Positions 33,530 through 45,059 are shown, numbered from the stretch's first letter. The stretch: DNA of 64,000 bases from Angiostrongylus vasorum (GCA_018806985.1 JADANN010000305.1:1-64000); one strand, 5' to 3'. A program made the numbers and translations. The notes: generated from the letters alone by a model not told the origin.

Positions 33530-34326
33530 AATAGTTGCTATATCTAGTGTACATAGGAGTTGTGTCTTTCTGCTAGAAATTGACCATCCATTCCGAGGAA
33601 CAATAAAAGTCGGAAACCAAAGTCTGAATTTTCCAGCGAGTGCCCTTACTTCTTTAACTATACTTTCCAGTGTTTTCTTGACAAAAGATTGGAACATCAT
33701 GTTACGGATGGTGAACGACGACAAATTTTTTTGGATGTAAAATTACTACAGTGCAACAGCAGAGGAACATTTAACAGTAGCTTCATTATCCCATAATGCT
33801 GTTTCTCATGGAATAAAATAAACTATGCAGGTACAACAAAGAACAGCAGGAAGGTATATTGCTTCTAAGCAATTCGAATATAAAAATAGTCTTCATTAGA
33901 TAGACCCTTTAATGCGTGGCTCCATGTCTGGATGTCTTCCAGTGCATTGTCCAGTACTTAAACATCCGACCGTGTGAACGAAATGCACGATAGCGAGTTT
34001 TTGCAAACCAATCTCAAGATACATTGCATGTGAATACAATGGGATTTCCTCCTTGAATAAGAAATTTAAGCCAGTGATAATTACACAACGTGTTTCAGGA
34101 AAATTTTGCAGTTGTATGATTTATACACTATTCAGGTCCTTATTATCCTGCTAATTTCTCTCATGCGTTAGTGGTGAAGACCGCAAGAATTTTCAGCAGT
34201 AGCTCTTTGTATAAATTATTCGTAACGGTCCCCAAAAATTGGACATCCTTTCCCGTTTATCTAAACCTTTAATTTGCGATTTATTTCTTTTACCTTCGTT
34301 GCCCTTCGGACTCGGTTCCCAAGTAA
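33530..34326 (+). repeat. R4 repeat copy (diverged, partial)
   Basis: Aligns with 49980-50885: GAGTTGTGTCTTTCTGC, ATTGACCATCCATTCCGAGG, AGTGTTTTCTTGACAAAAG, ATGTTACGGATGGTGAACG, ending CCCTTCGGACTCGG. It has a single copy of the block that is tandemly duplicated in the 49.4 and 54.8 kb copies. Confidence 0.8.
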
Positions 34327-34499
34327 ACATCCATATCACCTACTAGATAAACATCTATTCCGTTAATTAGGTGCCAATTATGTCACGTCTCCTATTCGCT
34401 CATCGACATCACGTCATGTACTCAGTGAACAAGTATCATGTTTGCAACCACAATTGTTTGTAGCCTCATATGGTTGTACAGTTTATAATCGCGAAACAC

Positions 34500-34625
34500 C
34501 AATGCCGTTTAATTAACGTTGTATTTGCGTATATAAAGGTCTTATTACCTAAGTTTAAAATTCTGCGGCACACACGATCACACGAGTAAAACACCCGCGT
34601 GGCGAGCCAACGAAGTTGAGCATTC
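34500..34625 (+). repeat. SL1-bearing repeat, diverged inverted copy
   Basis: Plus strand: AACGTTGTATTTGCGTAT, a TATA-like TATATAAAGG, a degenerate SL1 (GGTCTTATTACCTAAGTTT), then the region matching downstream sequence of the 32-kb copy (AACGAAGTTGAGCATTCC). The two copies point away from each other. Confidence 0.72.
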
Positions 34626-34914
34626 CATCAACAGTTGGCCGGCAGAGGGCAAATCCGACCGACTACTATTCTATATTCCAGTGGCCAAACCACAAATATG
34701 CAGCAAATTGCGAAGGTTTAACAATGTATCAAATTGATGTTTTTTTTAATCGTTCGAGACAAACCTGATACCATTTCTTTATAAAAGTCATGAAGGAGAT
34801 GTCTCAAAGGCCGCTGAGTGGAGCCGACAGCAATGTCTGCCTTGTAGTCGCTGTGCTATAGAAGAGGGCATAGAAAAACAGAAAGCTTACGGCGATTCAA
34901 GCTAGCTGAGAAAA

Positions 34915-35060
34915 AGGTGAAACGAAGGACCCGTGTGGTGTGGCGGTGAACGCGTTAGCCACCTGTAAGGGTAATTGCTTATTGATCCCTAACAACCACA
35001 GAAACCTGCGGCCCTGAGTTTTCCAAATATCTCAGCATCATCGTGGTTATATGCATATAT
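34915..35060 (+). repeat. SINE2 copy
   Basis: AAGGACCCGTGTGGTGTGGC, GGTGAACGCGTTAGCC, AACCTGCGGCCCTGAGTTTT, CCAAATATCTCAGCATCATC. The B-box region is diverged. Confidence 0.7.
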
Positions 35061-35369
35061 TCTATTCATGGAAATGAGAGCATGGATCTTTCAAAATCGA
35101 AGCGTAATCTTATTCTTCAAATAAAGTTAGGGTGTCCCAATTGAAAAAATCTGTTCAATTTTTACAACAAGATCCAAATAAACATCTGGGCTAGAAATTT
35201 AGAATTATGACTTGTTTTGTTCATAGTAAATTTGGAAGTTTCCTACCATACCGCCAACGGATTTGGTTGGCGTTGGTTTTCGATAACTGCTGATCAATTT
35301 TTCGAGAAATAGGCTGCTTTGTAGGAAGGGCTAGGCATCGGTATATCGCTCTAACTGCAGATGTAACGT

Positions 35370-35510
35370 GTGATACAACAACAATGATGTCGAGATATTG
35401 GCAAAATTTCGAACAGTGGGTGTTCGCGATGGGGAACGAACGCGCTACTACCCTTTCCGGGGCATTAATGCGTTCATCACCTCACCATGCGGGTCCTTCG
35501 TTTGCAGATA
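35370..35510 (-). repeat. SINE2 copy
   Basis: Reverse orientation, head near 35485-35510 (CATGGTGAGGTGATGAACGC in minus reading) and 3' side at 35375-35400. Confidence 0.7.
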
Positions 35511-35556
35511 TAATCCTTTAAAACGCATTCCACTGAATGATTTCCTGCTTGTACAA

Positions 35557-36108
35557 TCACTTTGCTGTTCGAGATAAAGCCCATGACGACCTGAGACACG
35601 CTCAAAGTTGGAAGCGTAAATTACTAGTCGGCAAATATACGATTAAAATTGAGGCATACCGCCGTGAAAATGTTGAACAAAAAGATGGAGCTGTACCAGT
35701 CTGTTTGTTTGGTGCTCTAAAAATATAAAGCAGACTGTATTAGACCCCACCTTTTTGCAAAACCGCTGTCAATTTTCAACACCCTTAATTTGGCTGGAAG
35801 ACTTTTGATATTAACGTAGTTTCATATTATGAAACACACATACAAATCGACCAACGGGCAGACTCAAAGAAAGTTAGCAACTGAAGTAGTCGCACTTAGG
35901 ATAATTCATACCTTAGCGCTGCTGGTTTCTCTCCTTGGCGCTTAAGATGCTCAACTGGTGTGAAGAATTCGCGCATTGCTTCATCAGGCGACAACTGCCT
36001 GCAGTATACACACACTCTTAGTGGCAAGAAATTACGGCCGCGAAAAAGACGTACACTAAAACTAACTTGGAAGACGATACTCTCATTGCTTCGGCTGTTA
36101 CGCAGCAT
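35557..36108 (-). CDS. Candidate four-exon host gene, unknown small protein
   Basis: A consistent spliced frame can be built on the minus strand: exon 1 36108-36055 (ATG at 36108, ends VFQVSFS), exon 2 35994-35912 (LSPDEAMREFFTPVEHLKRQ and onward), exon 3 35716-35660 (APNKQTGTAPSFCSTFS), exon 4 35590-35557 ending in TGA. Introns of about 60, 195 and 69 bp have GT donors (GTACGT, GTATGA, GTATGC) and AG acceptors (GCAGGCAG, TTTTTAG, TCTCAG), typical of nematodes, and phases match throughout, giving about 75 residues. I do not recognise a domain. It may be a fragment of a larger gene or a chance model. It is the only stretch here that looks like ordinary host coding sequence rather than repeat. 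Confidence 0.33.
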
Positions 36109-36184
36109 TGCGGTGCGTTTGAAATTCCGATAAAAGTAGCTTTTCAGAAATGCGTCGTTTCCTTTTTCAGCGATTCCCTGTTCT

Positions 36185-36450
36185 TGTAGAGCACACGTTT
36201 ACTTCTATGCAAAAACGCATACAACATAACAGTAGATGACGTCTCGGTAAAGTCGCATTTGTCAGAACATGGAAAGGTATACGGATATGCAATTCACTGG
36301 ACCAAACGCTTCAATAACACACACAGAAAGACGCAAAATCCACATAGTAGTCACTTCAGCAGCTTCTCGGAAAACCAACCGTTTTTTACGTGTCGTCCGC
36401 TTGGGAAGAAAAGAACAGCCGATTATAGTTGCGCACGACACCACGCGCAT
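36185..36450 (-). mobile_element. Solo PLE terminal repeat
   Basis: Aligns with 45830-46080: CGTTTACTTCTATGC, a degenerate hammerhead (GATGACGTCTCGGTAAAGTC), CAATTCACTGGACCAAACGC, TTCAATAACACACACAGAAA, CGGAAAACCAACCGTTTTTT. It abuts a SINE1 copy at 36452. Confidence 0.75.
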
Positions 36451-36451
36451 G

Positions 36452-36670
36452 GGCGAGTGTGGCGCAGTGGATGGAGGCGCCACTGAGACACACACGTGGA
36501 ATCGATCTCCACGTCTATGGCGCACCAAGCATACTTCGGTAGGTCACCGCGAGTCATTGTAAAAGCCAGATATGATTTTGCTCACCTCCAACAATACTTA
36601 ATAAAGTCGAATACATGGCGCATCCCTGAGGGATTGAACAACGCCAAGAGCTTTATCATTCTATCCTCCA
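36452..36670 (+). repeat. SINE1 copy with internal deletion
   Basis: Clear head GTGTGGCGCAGTGG and GTGGAATCGATCTCC. The middle (GGTCGGCAAATT...GGATAGCAG) is missing, and the 3' half from GGTCACCGCGAGTCATTG to GCCAAGAGCTTTATC is present. Confidence 0.82.
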
Positions 36671-37160
36671 TGGCACCACTCCACCTCAAAAATCAATGCG
36701 AAAGGGATATTGTGACTTATATATCAAATTCGTCTCCGCTATGCTTTTGTATCCGGTGCGTCACTAGCGGTTGCCATCTGGGTGTTCTTTATACGGATAC
36801 ATAAATGTCTGCCCGCTTTTCCCAATATATTCATCTCCGCAAGCACTACAAGAGATGAGGTGTATCATACCTAAACTCACCGTCCCTGCCGTAACTGCAA
36901 ATTACGACAGAATTTCCAGAATAGTTTGAAAAAAAATAGACGTAGCAATCTGATAACAAACACATGTAGACACGTGAATCATACCATTAAAAAACACTAC
37001 GATGGTATCGAAATGGAAGGAAATGTTTACTCAGAAGAGCTCAAATATGCTAATTTCCAAAACCGACTTTCTGTTAACCTCGGCATTGATTGATAATTCG
37101 ATGTTTTCCTTCAATAAGCAACAACACGAGCTTGTTATTATACAATTCGTTGGGATGTAA

Positions 37161-37203
37161 TAGCTGACCTTTTCGGCGGTTTCGTCTTCTTCAGAGTCAG
37201 GAA
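37161..37203 (-). ncRNA. Hammerhead-like motif of PLE2
   Basis: Minus strand: GACT, CTGAAGA (core intact), A, GACGAAACCGCC (stem II partly mismatched), GAAAA, GGTC, AGCT. The GUC triplet is kept. Stem I has one mismatch and one G-U. It lies downstream of GIY-YIG. Confidence 0.58.
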
Positions 37204-37520
37204 AGGTCAAATTGAGATGCAAAACTTAACAAATAAATGTACATTCGCATAAGAAACAGCTTCATCTGAACACCTGCCGTTTATTTGTTGTAAGTATTTC
37301 AGTTAGTTGGTGGAAAGCAGCCGCACATAGTAATACATGGGACGAGGACTGTGTCTATGTCAGGTCATTGAATCAGCCTGAGGTATGGCGCTAGGTGACG
37401 CGTGATGACAAGACATTTCTTCTTGGGATTCGTCTTTAAGTTTTTGGAATTGATCCAAAACGCTTCAGGAGTTTTACGCGCAGATGTTTTCGATTCGTGC
37501 GTGACGATAGTGACTCCTAC

Positions 37521-37763
37521 TTAAGAATCTTCTCCGTTGTGTTTCTGCATCCTAGGCACGCCTAGTGGAGTGCTTTGTTTTAATTTGGATTTACCGACTA
37601 GATGTTCCTTCATGCGGGCGCAGAGCAGTCTATCCGTTTCGCCAACATATTCCTCCCAGCACGCTTTACAAGAGATCAGATAGACTGTACCCGAACTGAT
37701 GCAATCATCGTCTCTACCGTTAGGAGAAATTATGAAGTTTTTTCGTTGTACACAAACGGTCAT
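37521..37763 (-). pseudogene. GIY-YIG endonuclease domain of PLE2
   Basis: 80-codon frame: CISSGTVYLISCKACWEEYV is the GIY-YIG core (VYL...EYVGETDR), then RLLCARMKEHLVGKS (the conserved Arg and Lys/Glu-His region), TPLGVPRMQKHNGED. This is the best preserved endonuclease copy in the window. It is in a different frame from the RT, consistent with a frameshift rather than a separate gene. Confidence 0.88.
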
Positions 37764-37790
37764 AAAGGCGGTTGCGAACTAGCTGACGTC

Positions 37791-38390
37791 TTAGAGTATC
37801 CGACGGTATTTTTTATCACTCTTACCGAATTCTCTGGACCGGTCCCTTATTAAACAACGTTTTATGGCTGCGTCTGTTTCGTTTGAAATAAAGGGCAAGA
37901 GGAAAGGAGGCTTATTTGCGCCAGAATTATCGCTGTGGGGCGGGGTTTTCCCTCTATGCCTTTGTCGAGAAGCTACAGTTTCGTAACCATCTGAAATGGC
38001 TATTTGGTGCGCCAGTTTCGAGGATTCTTCCCTCTGCGCTCTACCAGTGCACACGCTCGTGGCGGCTCGAAACATATTTCTTATAAGCGCCCTTTTAGTG
38101 TGTGAGGGATGAGAGGAGAGGTAATGAACCACCATATTCTTACTGCTTGGCTTTCGATACCACTTAGTGATGTAGCCCCTTTCGGATATGTTAATTTGAA
38201 CGTTTAGAAATGGAAGCCAGTTTTCTTTCAGTTTGTCATGGGTGGACTTTATGTACTCCGACTGTTCGCCCAACAACTCAAAGTATTTGTCCATCTCCTC
38301 TTGTGTGGAGCAGATGACAAAACAATCGTCTGTATACCTACAGTAGAGTAATATCCTGAGATCGATTGCTGGTGTTTCCACTTTAGACAT
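37791..38390 (-). pseudogene. PLE2 reverse transcriptase, palm to C-terminus
   Basis: 199-codon open frame, the longest in the window. ILLYCRYTDDCFVICSTQEE holds the catalytic YTDD; then NWLPFLNVQINISERGYITK, YRKPSSKNMVVHYLSSHPSH, LAHQIAISDGYETVASR and FISNETDAAIKRCL. The fingers and motif A lie upstream in another frame (38560-38781). As a unit the enzyme is disrupted, but this part is only lightly damaged. Confidence 0.9.
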
Positions 38391-38559
38391 AAAGGCAAAG
38401 GCAATGGTTAGTGCCAGTCCCTGTGCTTTTGCCTACCCTCTGATTTGCGCGTAATATTTCCCGGAGCATCTGAGGATCGAGCAGTTTAGGCCTACCTTGA
38501 AGAGGACCATAAACTGCTGAATCGAGAAGCCATAAATGTCAATTGCTCCTTTGTGTTGC

Positions 38560-38781
38560 TTAAGAAGCTCGCGGGATGGCTTGCATTGCAGAGTCGTTCG
38601 ACGCGTTAGTGTAAAGGGTGGTATCGTCGAACGACTCCATAACGTACGCGCTTTTGGGACGTGCGTTTCGCAGATGATCTAACGACATTTGGATGTTCGT
38701 GAGATGGGCTGGTATGTGCTCAAGCAACTGGTTGAGAATTAGATTTATAAACCAAGCAATTCCATCCGCAGGTCTATACAA
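38560..38781 (-). pseudogene. PLE2 reverse transcriptase, finger and motif A region
   Basis: YRPADGIAWFINLILNQLLE, HIPAHLTNIQMSLDHLRN and VMESFDDTTLYTNASNDSAM. Motif A has the catalytic Asp (FDDTTLYTN against FDITALYTN in PLE3). A frameshift follows before the YTDD block. Confidence 0.85.
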
Positions 38782-39744
38782 CTGATGATGGGTTTAACTT
38801 TAAAGGTGGAGGAGTCGGTAGACGCCAGATCATCAGTCGATATTAACTTATGGGTCTTGATAAGTAAGTATAAGACGGGAAACATGTCGGCACTTCGATC
38901 TTAAGATGCGAAATGTCTGCTGGTTTTAAACCTGCTGCGCTTGCCATTTTGACTCATTCGTTGTCCAGTTTTTCGATTTTGACTTCTGAATTTCCTTTTC
39001 AGTTGAAGCGCAATAAAGAGATGCGTCTTCAAGATGTTTTTTCCGTTGTATCGACATCTAAGTGGCGAGGAAATACTACAAACTCTCCACCCTTATCACT
39101 AACTGTTAGTCTAATACTCTTTGATTTTACTAGCTATCGAGCCTTTCGCATACCAGATATTTGCGCTGCTGTAAGGATCGAACTAAACTTTCTCGCGCGA
39201 TAGTGGTTAAGGACTTTGAGAGTTTCGCTCGAAAATATGCGAAATTTTATACTTACTTCGTCGTTAGGGTCTTGCTGTCCAATTATCGAGGAAATGGAGG
39301 CGGTGGTACCCCCCTAACTTCTCGTTGTTCCTTTTTATTTCGTGTCTCAATTCTAGAGTTGCTGCGGAGTCGATCTTTGACCTCGTGCAAGCTGCACGCG
39401 ATCCTACGCAAGGTTTCTTTAGAAGTGGGTTGGGCTGGTGAGAAACTTGGACCCAATTCTAACAGGGAGCGCGCGTCATCGGGAGAGAGTTATGCCTCCT
39501 AACATGGTGACCCTTGACTTTTCAGGCACGTTATCGACCACATTTTCAGTGCTAGCGCTTTCGTAAACGGTCTTGCTTGGTTTGATTGAAGCTGATTTTT
39601 TGCGAATGATCTAGTAAATTTTGAAACTTGCTGCTTCAGGTTACTTTAGCATTCAACCTAATGGAATTGCAAATCAAAATTGACCCACCCATTATTCTCC
39701 TCCAAAGGGAGTCCTCTAAATACTGAACACAATAAGATTCACAA

Positions 39745-39795
39745 TTTTAACTTATTATTTACTGCCTACTCTTTTTTAACGACAGGGTGTTCATT
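39745..39795 (-). repeat. SINE2 3' tail fragment
   Basis: AACTTATTATTTACTGCC, TACTCTTTTTTAACGACAGG, matching the 3' tail of SINE2 in minus orientation. Directly followed by a SINE1 copy. Confidence 0.65.
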
Positions 39796-39799
39796 CTAC

Positions 39800-40110
39800 G
39801 TGGCAGAGGGCGTACAGCGCAGTGCTTAGTGGTGATCTGCAGTGCACAAAACGCAATGATAAATGGTCTTTGGTTCAGTACTGCGACTTTTGCTCACCAA
39901 TGGTTCCATCCAACCTGCGTAAGCGAAATGTATCAGAATTTTCGATAAGAAAGCATCACCGTCTCGATACATCGGTGGGTGATCGAAAATCACTGTGTGT
40001 GCAGGCCAGATATGCAATCAATCACCTTTTGTGATGTTTAACAAAGTCGAATGCACTGGCGTATCCCTCAAAGATTGATCAACACAGAACGTTTTATCCC
40101 TTATCAACGT
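39800..40110 (+). repeat. SINE1 copy, strongly diverged
   Basis: GTACAGCGCAGTGCTTAGTG (A-box region), TCGATACATCGGTGGGTGAT, GGCCAGATATGCAATCAATC, AAAGTCGAATGCACTGGCG, GATTGATCAACACAGAACG. One of the older copies. Confidence 0.7.
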
Positions 40111-41180
40111 TTGCAGGACTTCATGTGCTCATCTTTGAGGGATCTGAGGCAAGTGAATTAGAAGATGTATACGACAATAGTAATGAAGACTATGATGAAG
40201 TAAGCGGTGACAGGTGTAACAAGCTGGTGTTCGTATTAAACTTCTGACTGTAAAGAACACACGTTCCAATAGATTTTTATGTTTTTATTAATATTTGAAA
40301 GCAGATTGTGAACAAATACAGCCTAGAGAAAAATTTGTTGCGTGGTCGGGAAAATATTTACGAAATGGAAAGATCCAATGTTTTTTGGTTTTATCCAGGA
40401 AATATCGCAACAGCTGAAGGATTTTTTTGAGTTCTAATGGCCTTGGAGTATGGCAGAGAGATTTCTGTACAATCACTACTAACAAGGAATTTTCCAAGTG
40501 ACGTATCACACAGCAACTGCCTGAATGTGCTCCCGACTGAATAGAAAAACAAAAGAACTCTCTAGCAAAAAATTATGGTGGGCGAAATAAACTCCTGAAA
40601 TAAAGATCTGTTAAGGCCCATGGTCTTCGCGCACCTTTCTCCCTACATAGCTATTCATATCAGTGATTGCTGGGCTTCACATTTTAAGAAGAACAGAGGC
40701 CGAATACTTGGTAAATTTGCAGAGATTGAAAAAAAGCCTTACTAACGCATGCAGAGACGTTGCGATTTACAAGATGACCACGATTGCGATTACCAGTTTT
40801 TTCGACAGAAGGATTACCTCTGTTTTCAGAATGGCAATGTGGAAGGTCATCCGCAAATTCTTCTACGATTTCTTTAACAATCGGGTCGTCAGACTGGTGC
40901 TAAACAAAGTCGGTGAGGACGATGTATCGTCAAAATGGCTCATTCATTCGATGTGCCGCGTGACCTGCTGTAGTGAATAATTGAGTAATATCCGAATTAC
41001 GCCGGATCAGACCTCAACGTGTGAACGAGCTGCCGTAAACTTTCAGATATATGCTTGCAATGCTTTCTACATGTCGTCTGTCAAGTTGCAACCTTAGGAA
41101 TCAACGGGAAACAGTGGAAACAGTCTCTTTCTCAATTATGGACATGTTTCGCTAGATACATTGCAGTCAACTTGACCTTC
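40111..41180. other. No gene confidently recognised
   Basis: A plus frame at 40663-40980 (105 codons) has blocks GLHILRRTEAEYLVNLQRLK and RRITSVFRMAMWKVIRKFFY without a recognisable domain. No family is assigned. Confidence 0.35.
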
Positions 41181-41835
41181 ACAGGCTCTGTAGAAGGTGA
41201 AGTCTACTGAAGCGTCAGCCCATTTGTAAATAAAAAACTGAGCGACAACATCGTGTTCGTGTTGGTATCAACAAGATAGTGAACTATTTGATAGTATTGA
41301 GGTCAGAAGAAAGTCAGCCTTGGTAATAACTCATGAGTGCTGGTAAGTACGAGACCGGTCATGTTGGTAACCCAGTTTTATGTTCCCAACTAACAGCGTG
41401 CCATCTTGACCTATTTCATATTAAATTTTCGCTTTAAAATGTTCTTCCATTGTAACAAAATGTACTTGACGACTAATTGCTACAAACTCTTCACCTTTAC
41501 CACTGTCTGATAGTCCTAGGCCCATTATTTTTTGCTAGTTCTCGAACCTGTCACGTGCCACATTTTCGCTCTGCTGCAAGGTTGGATTTAAACTTTACCT
41601 CGCGATAGCTATCCTGGATTTTGAGTGATTCATCTGCAAATACGTGGAAATTGGTGTCCACTTCTCCGCTTTTTTTCCTGCTGTTCAAAGAACTCTTGAG
41701 GAAAAGAAGGAGCTAATGCACCTGTTTCTTGTTTTTCGTACTTATGTAACGTATCTATTCTAGCGTTGTAGCTGAATCGATCTTCACGCGCTTATCGTCG
41801 CTTCCCTTCGGAATCGGCCTGCCGTTGCTGGTCTA
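41181..41835. mobile_element. PLE fragments: hammerhead-like motif (plus) and RT N-terminus (minus)
   Basis: 41181-41222 is a degraded hammerhead block (GGCTCTGTAGAAGG..., CTGAAGCGTCAGCC). 41395-41835 on the minus strand matches the N-terminal region of PLE2 (38890-39420): landmarks CTCTTCACCTTTACCACTGTC and CTCGCGATAGC in plus reading. It ends against a collagen-like exon at about 41835. Confidence 0.68.
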
Positions 41836-42665
41836 GCCGGCTCTGGTAGCCCTGATAGCCCTGTCCCTCGCATTCCCTCCTGGGCAGTGTTGGAGCCACA
41901 AGCCTAAAAACTCATGACCGCCTGTTCAGCATTAAAAGAAGCAGTCGTCTTCAGATATTGTATAGAAAATAACATTAACCTACCAACGTTATCCCAATAT
42001 GAATAACAAGAATTTGCAAATGCTTCATACTCAATACAGAGGACGATAATTCTGCAACGATATACTCGGTTTCTAAATCTGCTGCGTTTATGGGGCATCA
42101 AGAAATCAAAAGCTGCAACTTTACACAGTGATAAGAATATCTTCAAAATACTTGCAAAACAGAACATAATAAAATGACCAAATATGTTCAACAGAAAAAA
42201 GGAATACAACAATGCCATTCTACCAAATGAAGCAAGGATGTTTAAAAAAATATGAAAACAGCCGCAAGATCTAAGTGAATTAAGAGATTATCAACCGAGT
42301 TGTTTAGATTCCTTGTAGAGTAGGTGGAGTTAGGATGCAGATTCAGAGTTTCCAGATGAGTACGATCTGACAGTGTCGCTTCTGTAGTGCGATAGAGCAC
42401 CAAACAATTAAACGACAGTCTGTTTAGTGCTCGACATATGTGAGAAAGTACATCAGAGAAGAACAGAAAATATACAGAAGAAAGGATGGTCGTGCAGTTC
42501 TACGCAAGGGTGTTTCAAGTTCATGTGAGTGAATGGGAACATCTGCTTTTCTGTAGAGAGCTTCCGCATGGTACCGTATATGGAAAGAGAGGGTGTTTCT
42601 AAACAGATATATTCTCCGTCTCTTTAATGCTTTTCAACCAAAAATGAAGTAATTTTTTTAGGACG
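41836..42665 (-). pseudogene. Cuticle-collagen-like gene copy A, truncated
   Basis: Minus strand: promoter block (CTCCACCTACTC, 42322-42333 complement), then a frame starting MFCFASILKIFLSLCKVAAF (hydrophobic segment), KRSRFRNRVYRCRIIVL (basic/Cys region), an intron-like gap with GTAGGTTAATG donor, then ACGSNTAQEGMRGTGLSG where a Gly-X-Y-like run starts and is cut off by PLE sequence at about 41836. Nematode cuticle collagens combine an N-terminal membrane segment, flanking cysteines and Gly-X-Y repeats. It is truncated and non-functional. Confidence 0.55.
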
Positions 42666-42834
42666 AATTTCCGAGTGAATTATGGACAGTGATGAATCCA
42701 TTTCGAAAACAACTACTTGCCCTTGGAAGAAAAACACAGTTTGATCATTTCATTTTTGTCTGTGTTCCCGTCATTATTCTCATTATTATTACCTACCATG
42801 AACACCAATGTTATCGGAAGGCGAATAAAAAAAC

Positions 42835-42960
42835 GGTGGGTTTTCGAGAAGCCGCTGGTCGTCTAATCATCGTTCAGATTTTCATCTTTCTCTTTGCTGC
42901 GTATCAGTGTAGCCTTCCAGGCTCTAAAGTAGTCGCGATTTCAGAAAAAAGGAGAGGAAA
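42835..42960 (+). mobile_element. PLE terminal-repeat fragment
   Basis: GTGGGTTTTCGAGAAGCCGC, CAGATTTTCATCTTTCTCTT, GCGTATCAGTGTAGCCTTCC and a decayed hammerhead (AGGCTCTAAAGTAGTCGCG). It matches 48460-48600 of PLE3. Confidence 0.68.
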
Positions 42961-43059
42961 ACGAGAAATTAACAGTCCATCGCGGAGGTTCAAAGAAATT
43001 CGGTCCTGGGAACTGTTATTGCTATTATTCTTATCGATTTGTTTCTTTCTAGTCTTCTC

Positions 43060-43315
43060 CTTTCCGGGGAGTAACGCGTTCACCACCACACCATGCGGAT
43101 CCTTCGTTTCGCCTGTCTCTCAGCTAGTTCTTCGATCTCTGCCATCAGCAATCACCCGTCAGCGGGATTGATCTGGGGATTCCCAAATCGGCAAGGAACC
43201 CAGTTGGGCTGAAGCTGTACTTATAATCACAATTTTAACTTATTATTTATTGCCTAGTCTTTTCAACGGCAGAGTATGTTGCGAAATATAACTTCAATGA
43301 TGCCGATAACTGATT
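43060..43315 (-). repeat. SINE2 copy, long
   Basis: Minus orientation. It has the head (ACCACCACACCATGCGGATC in plus reading), the upstream segment to TTGGGCTGAAGCTGTAC, and a separate tail (AACTTATTATTTATTGCC to GATGCCG) at 43215-43315. It defines the segment upstream of the tRNA-like region. Confidence 0.73.
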
Positions 43316-43845
43316 TATTTTCATCCACATATTTCAGTGGATGTTGTAGAAATCGATGGTGAATGAGCTGTTTTATTCCGTGGAATTTCTCGGAAAGTCC
43401 GAACATTTCCGGGAAACCAGGTTATATCTAAATTAGCGATAGGAATTCTGTTCTCTACACCTCGCGACAGTTTTGGCGATAGGAGAGAAAACTGTTTAGT
43501 CACCGATTTGGAAGCGAAAATTCCGCGCCACCTCAGCCAAAGTGCTATAAAAGTACTAGTGTATTTCAGTTGTTAACGGACATTTTCAAAATGAAAGAGC
43601 AGTGTTTATACGATACGATGTTGCTGTGAAATAAATCTTTGCATTTCGTATTTGGTCATTGTGTTCCGATATCGAGCAACATCGCATGGCCACTAGGGAC
43701 GGCAAACTATTACGTCGTTGTAGAAAGAGTATCACTAAAATTCTACATGACAAAAATCATCCCTTGAAAAAGAAGATATACCACTTATGTTGGGTAGGTC
43801 TCAACGGAACGCGTGGCTCATGTGACTCATATACTCACGCATTGT

Positions 43846-44236
43846 TGTATCCACCCAATGGTTTACCGCCTCATCGTGGATGGGAGGTGTTCCGCTGTCG
43901 GACTACGATGTACAGCGAGGGATTCTTTCCCCTCGGGAGGATCTCCTAAGCTGAGAAGGGGTCAGGCGTTTCCACCAGGAAGCCCAGCTAAGAGTAAACC
44001 ATTACCAGGATCCACCACCGTCCTGGTATCAAACTAGTCGCATGGTGGCAAATCTCTTTCTGTTCCACAAGTTGGGCGACTACCTGTAGTGGTGACGACC
44101 CAGGGCAGACTTTGGCCAGGCTGACCTTGGGACTCCAGGGAGCCACAATGGCTAAGCCAGCAAAACTCCGAAAAATGGAGATTATGCTGGGCACCGCACA
44201 ACCAATGAGGACGGCCCGTCCAAGTGCCCATGTGTG
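43846..44236 (-). repeat. Dispersed repeat family R3, copy 3
   Basis: The longest R3 copy (about 390 bp), from the CCACCCAATGGTTTACCGCC end to GGACGGCCCGTCCAAGTG. It shows the full order of blocks seen in the other copies. Confidence 0.87.
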
Positions 44237-45059
44237 TCCAAGTATTGTTGTATCTCACGTGTTGGTGACAGAGGCAACGATTATTCCTTAATATTTGCCC
44301 CACATTTAGATTACTCACAATGATCGCAAATTATCACAATGTTTTTTCATGTTTGCCTGCGATTTTGCTTCAGGTTCGGCATTTTGTTAACTGCGCTTCT
44401 TGGCGATGCCTTGTCATTTGCATATCCATTTTTCTATATCCTATCGTACCTCCATCATCTCCGGGAAGGATAACAGGCGGATTTCACCCGTTTGGGGGGT
44501 TTGGATCACGTCCTTTGAGCCTGTTCTCCATTATAGAAGCAGCCCTAGAAAGCACCAGCCATTAATCGGAGAAGCGGAAGCCCTGATTTATTGGAAAACA
44601 TTCACTTTCCAGTACAGTGCTGACAACGGCAATGGAAATCAAAAGATACTTGGTGATGAATTCAGCAGATGATGCTGCCGTAAAGGTGTAGATTTAAAGA
44701 TTTTTTTATTTTCTTCATATTATATGATCCGTCTTCACGTCTACTGTGTTGATCCCAGCACTTCTCACATTCGATTCGTTTCCTCGCACCCATCATCCAC
44801 GAAGACCTCCCAACCTTAATGTGTGGTGTTGGTTGCTGCTTGAGGTTCTTCATTTTCTCTTGAATATCGTAGAGTGCTGGTCGAGCAATTCTTCCTGTCG
44901 TCTTGAGATAGCCGGGCTGGAGGGTTCCCAATTGGATTGCAGAGCGTGATTTTTTTCCAAGACACGTGCGATACCAATTTCCTGACGCCGGAGTGATGAG
45001 ACGTTTGGTTGACCCGGAACGGAATCTAACTAGTACCATGCTCGTGGCAACAGACATCA

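Larger units (their letters stand above)
37050..39520 (-). mobile_element. Penelope-like element, near full-length but broken (PLE2)
   Basis: The minus strand reads an N-terminal region (39500-38900), RT palm (38781-38390), RT C-terminus (38390-37791), GIY-YIG (37763-37521), terminal repeat with hammerhead-like motif (37161-37203), and the end sequence CCGACTTTCTGTTAACCTCGG (37062-37082, in plus reading) shared with PLE1 and PLE3. RT motif A (FDDTTLYTN) and the catalytic YTDD are visible. Frameshifts split it into at least three frames. Confidence 0.9.

Noticed and set aside
42689..43171. A 160-codon plus-strand open frame
   Set aside because: It runs through a PLE terminal-repeat fragment into a SINE2 copy; both are noncoding repeats present elsewhere in other frames.
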